Part shown: piece after piece, positions 42,180-42,294 of the stretch
How the letters are laid out: each line of letters opens with the position of its first letter
Position numbering within the stretch: position 1 is the stretch's first letter
From: FEN-1297 sp046704255
Lineage (GTDB): Bacteria; Bacteroidota; Ignavibacteria; Ignavibacteriales; Ignavibacteriaceae
NCBI GenBank assembly: GCA_046704255.1
Contig: JBJKSH010000046.1
Location: forward strand, 1 to 42,294
Direction of reading: 5' to 3'
DNA length: 42,294 nucleotides
The notes under the pieces: model-generated
Databases searched by the model: none
Told to the model about the DNA's origin: nothing
The model's input: only the letters and a program-made list of their open reading frames with translations
Made by a program: the position numbers and the translations under genes

Positions 42180-42294
42180 TTGCAAAAAATAAAAGACAAT
42201 GTCTATCCACTGAAAAGGGTTACACAATTTTCCGCAATTTGTTTTTTAATAGTTATAGTCTTCATCCGGACTACCGGCGCAAAACAAAATGTTA
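42180..42294 (+). CDS. Start of an exported protein, truncated by window edge
   Basis: A TTG at 42180 with AAGGA seven bases upstream opens a frame that stays open to the window end. Its first 38 codons read as a signal peptide: basic PLKR, hydrophobic FSAICFLIVIVFI, then RTTGAKQN. The only nearby ATG (42195) is in another frame and stops at once. The mature protein lies outside the window, so nothing can be said of its role. Confidence 0.5.
   Translation, partial: MQKIKDNVYPLKRVTQFSAICFLIVIVFIRTTGAKQNV

Overview
The window is a stretch of low-GC bacterial chromosome, by eye in the mid-30s % GC. It most probably comes from the Ignavibacteria or a close relative in the Bacteroidota/Chlorobi group. 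Four observations support this. A secreted sugar dehydrogenase ends in the NYPNPFNP-type sorting domain used by type IX secretion. A DUF5916 outer-membrane protein and a VPS10/BNR-repeat secreted protein are present. The purH-mreBCD-PBP2-rodA gene order is one I associate with the Bacteroidetes group. Several promoters fit the Bacteroidetes-type pattern TTG-N20-TAnnTTT. No rRNA, tRNA, CRISPR array, transposase or phage gene was seen.

Layout. 1-8 kb: secreted or cell-envelope proteins (GH20 beta-hexosaminidase, a large BNR/Asp-box protein, a T9SS-exported sugar dehydrogenase). 8-14 kb: a short-chain dehydrogenase, a secreted Sel1-repeat protein whose real start lies upstream of the obvious one, a membrane-anchored SpoIIE/RsbU-type phosphatase, a small orphan gene, and a region of gene remnants holding a decayed copy of the phosphatase C-terminus. 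14-18 kb: citrate synthase, CTP synthase and a secreted TPR protein. 19.3-29.7 kb: a tightly packed plus-strand run of purN, purH, mreB, mreC, mreD, PBP2, rodA, pyrF, a hypothetical gene and a DUF2851 gene. It joins purine and pyrimidine synthesis to the cell-elongation machinery. 29.8-32.2 kb: a minus-strand operon etfB-etfA-bifunctional nuclease (DUF151 plus UVR). 32.3-36.3 kb: clpS, typA/bipA and pepD. 36.3-37.8 kb: a minus-strand zinc/manganese ABC transporter pair lacking its binding protein. 38-42.3 kb: a DUF5916 protein, lgt, an internally deleted GH95 fucosidase remnant, and the beginning of another exported protein cut off by the window edge.

Most of the window is core metabolism and envelope biogenesis. 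I did not find a convincing new defence or mobile system. The most informative unusual items are the two internally deleted gene remnants (phosphatase and GH95), the Sel1 protein with a CTG or other non-ATG start, the recurring TTG-N20-TAnnTTT promoter signature, a dense palindrome cluster upstream of typA, and several families of intergenic hairpins. Start codons are often TTG or GTG (purN, purH, rodA, the ABC ATPase, PBP2, typA).
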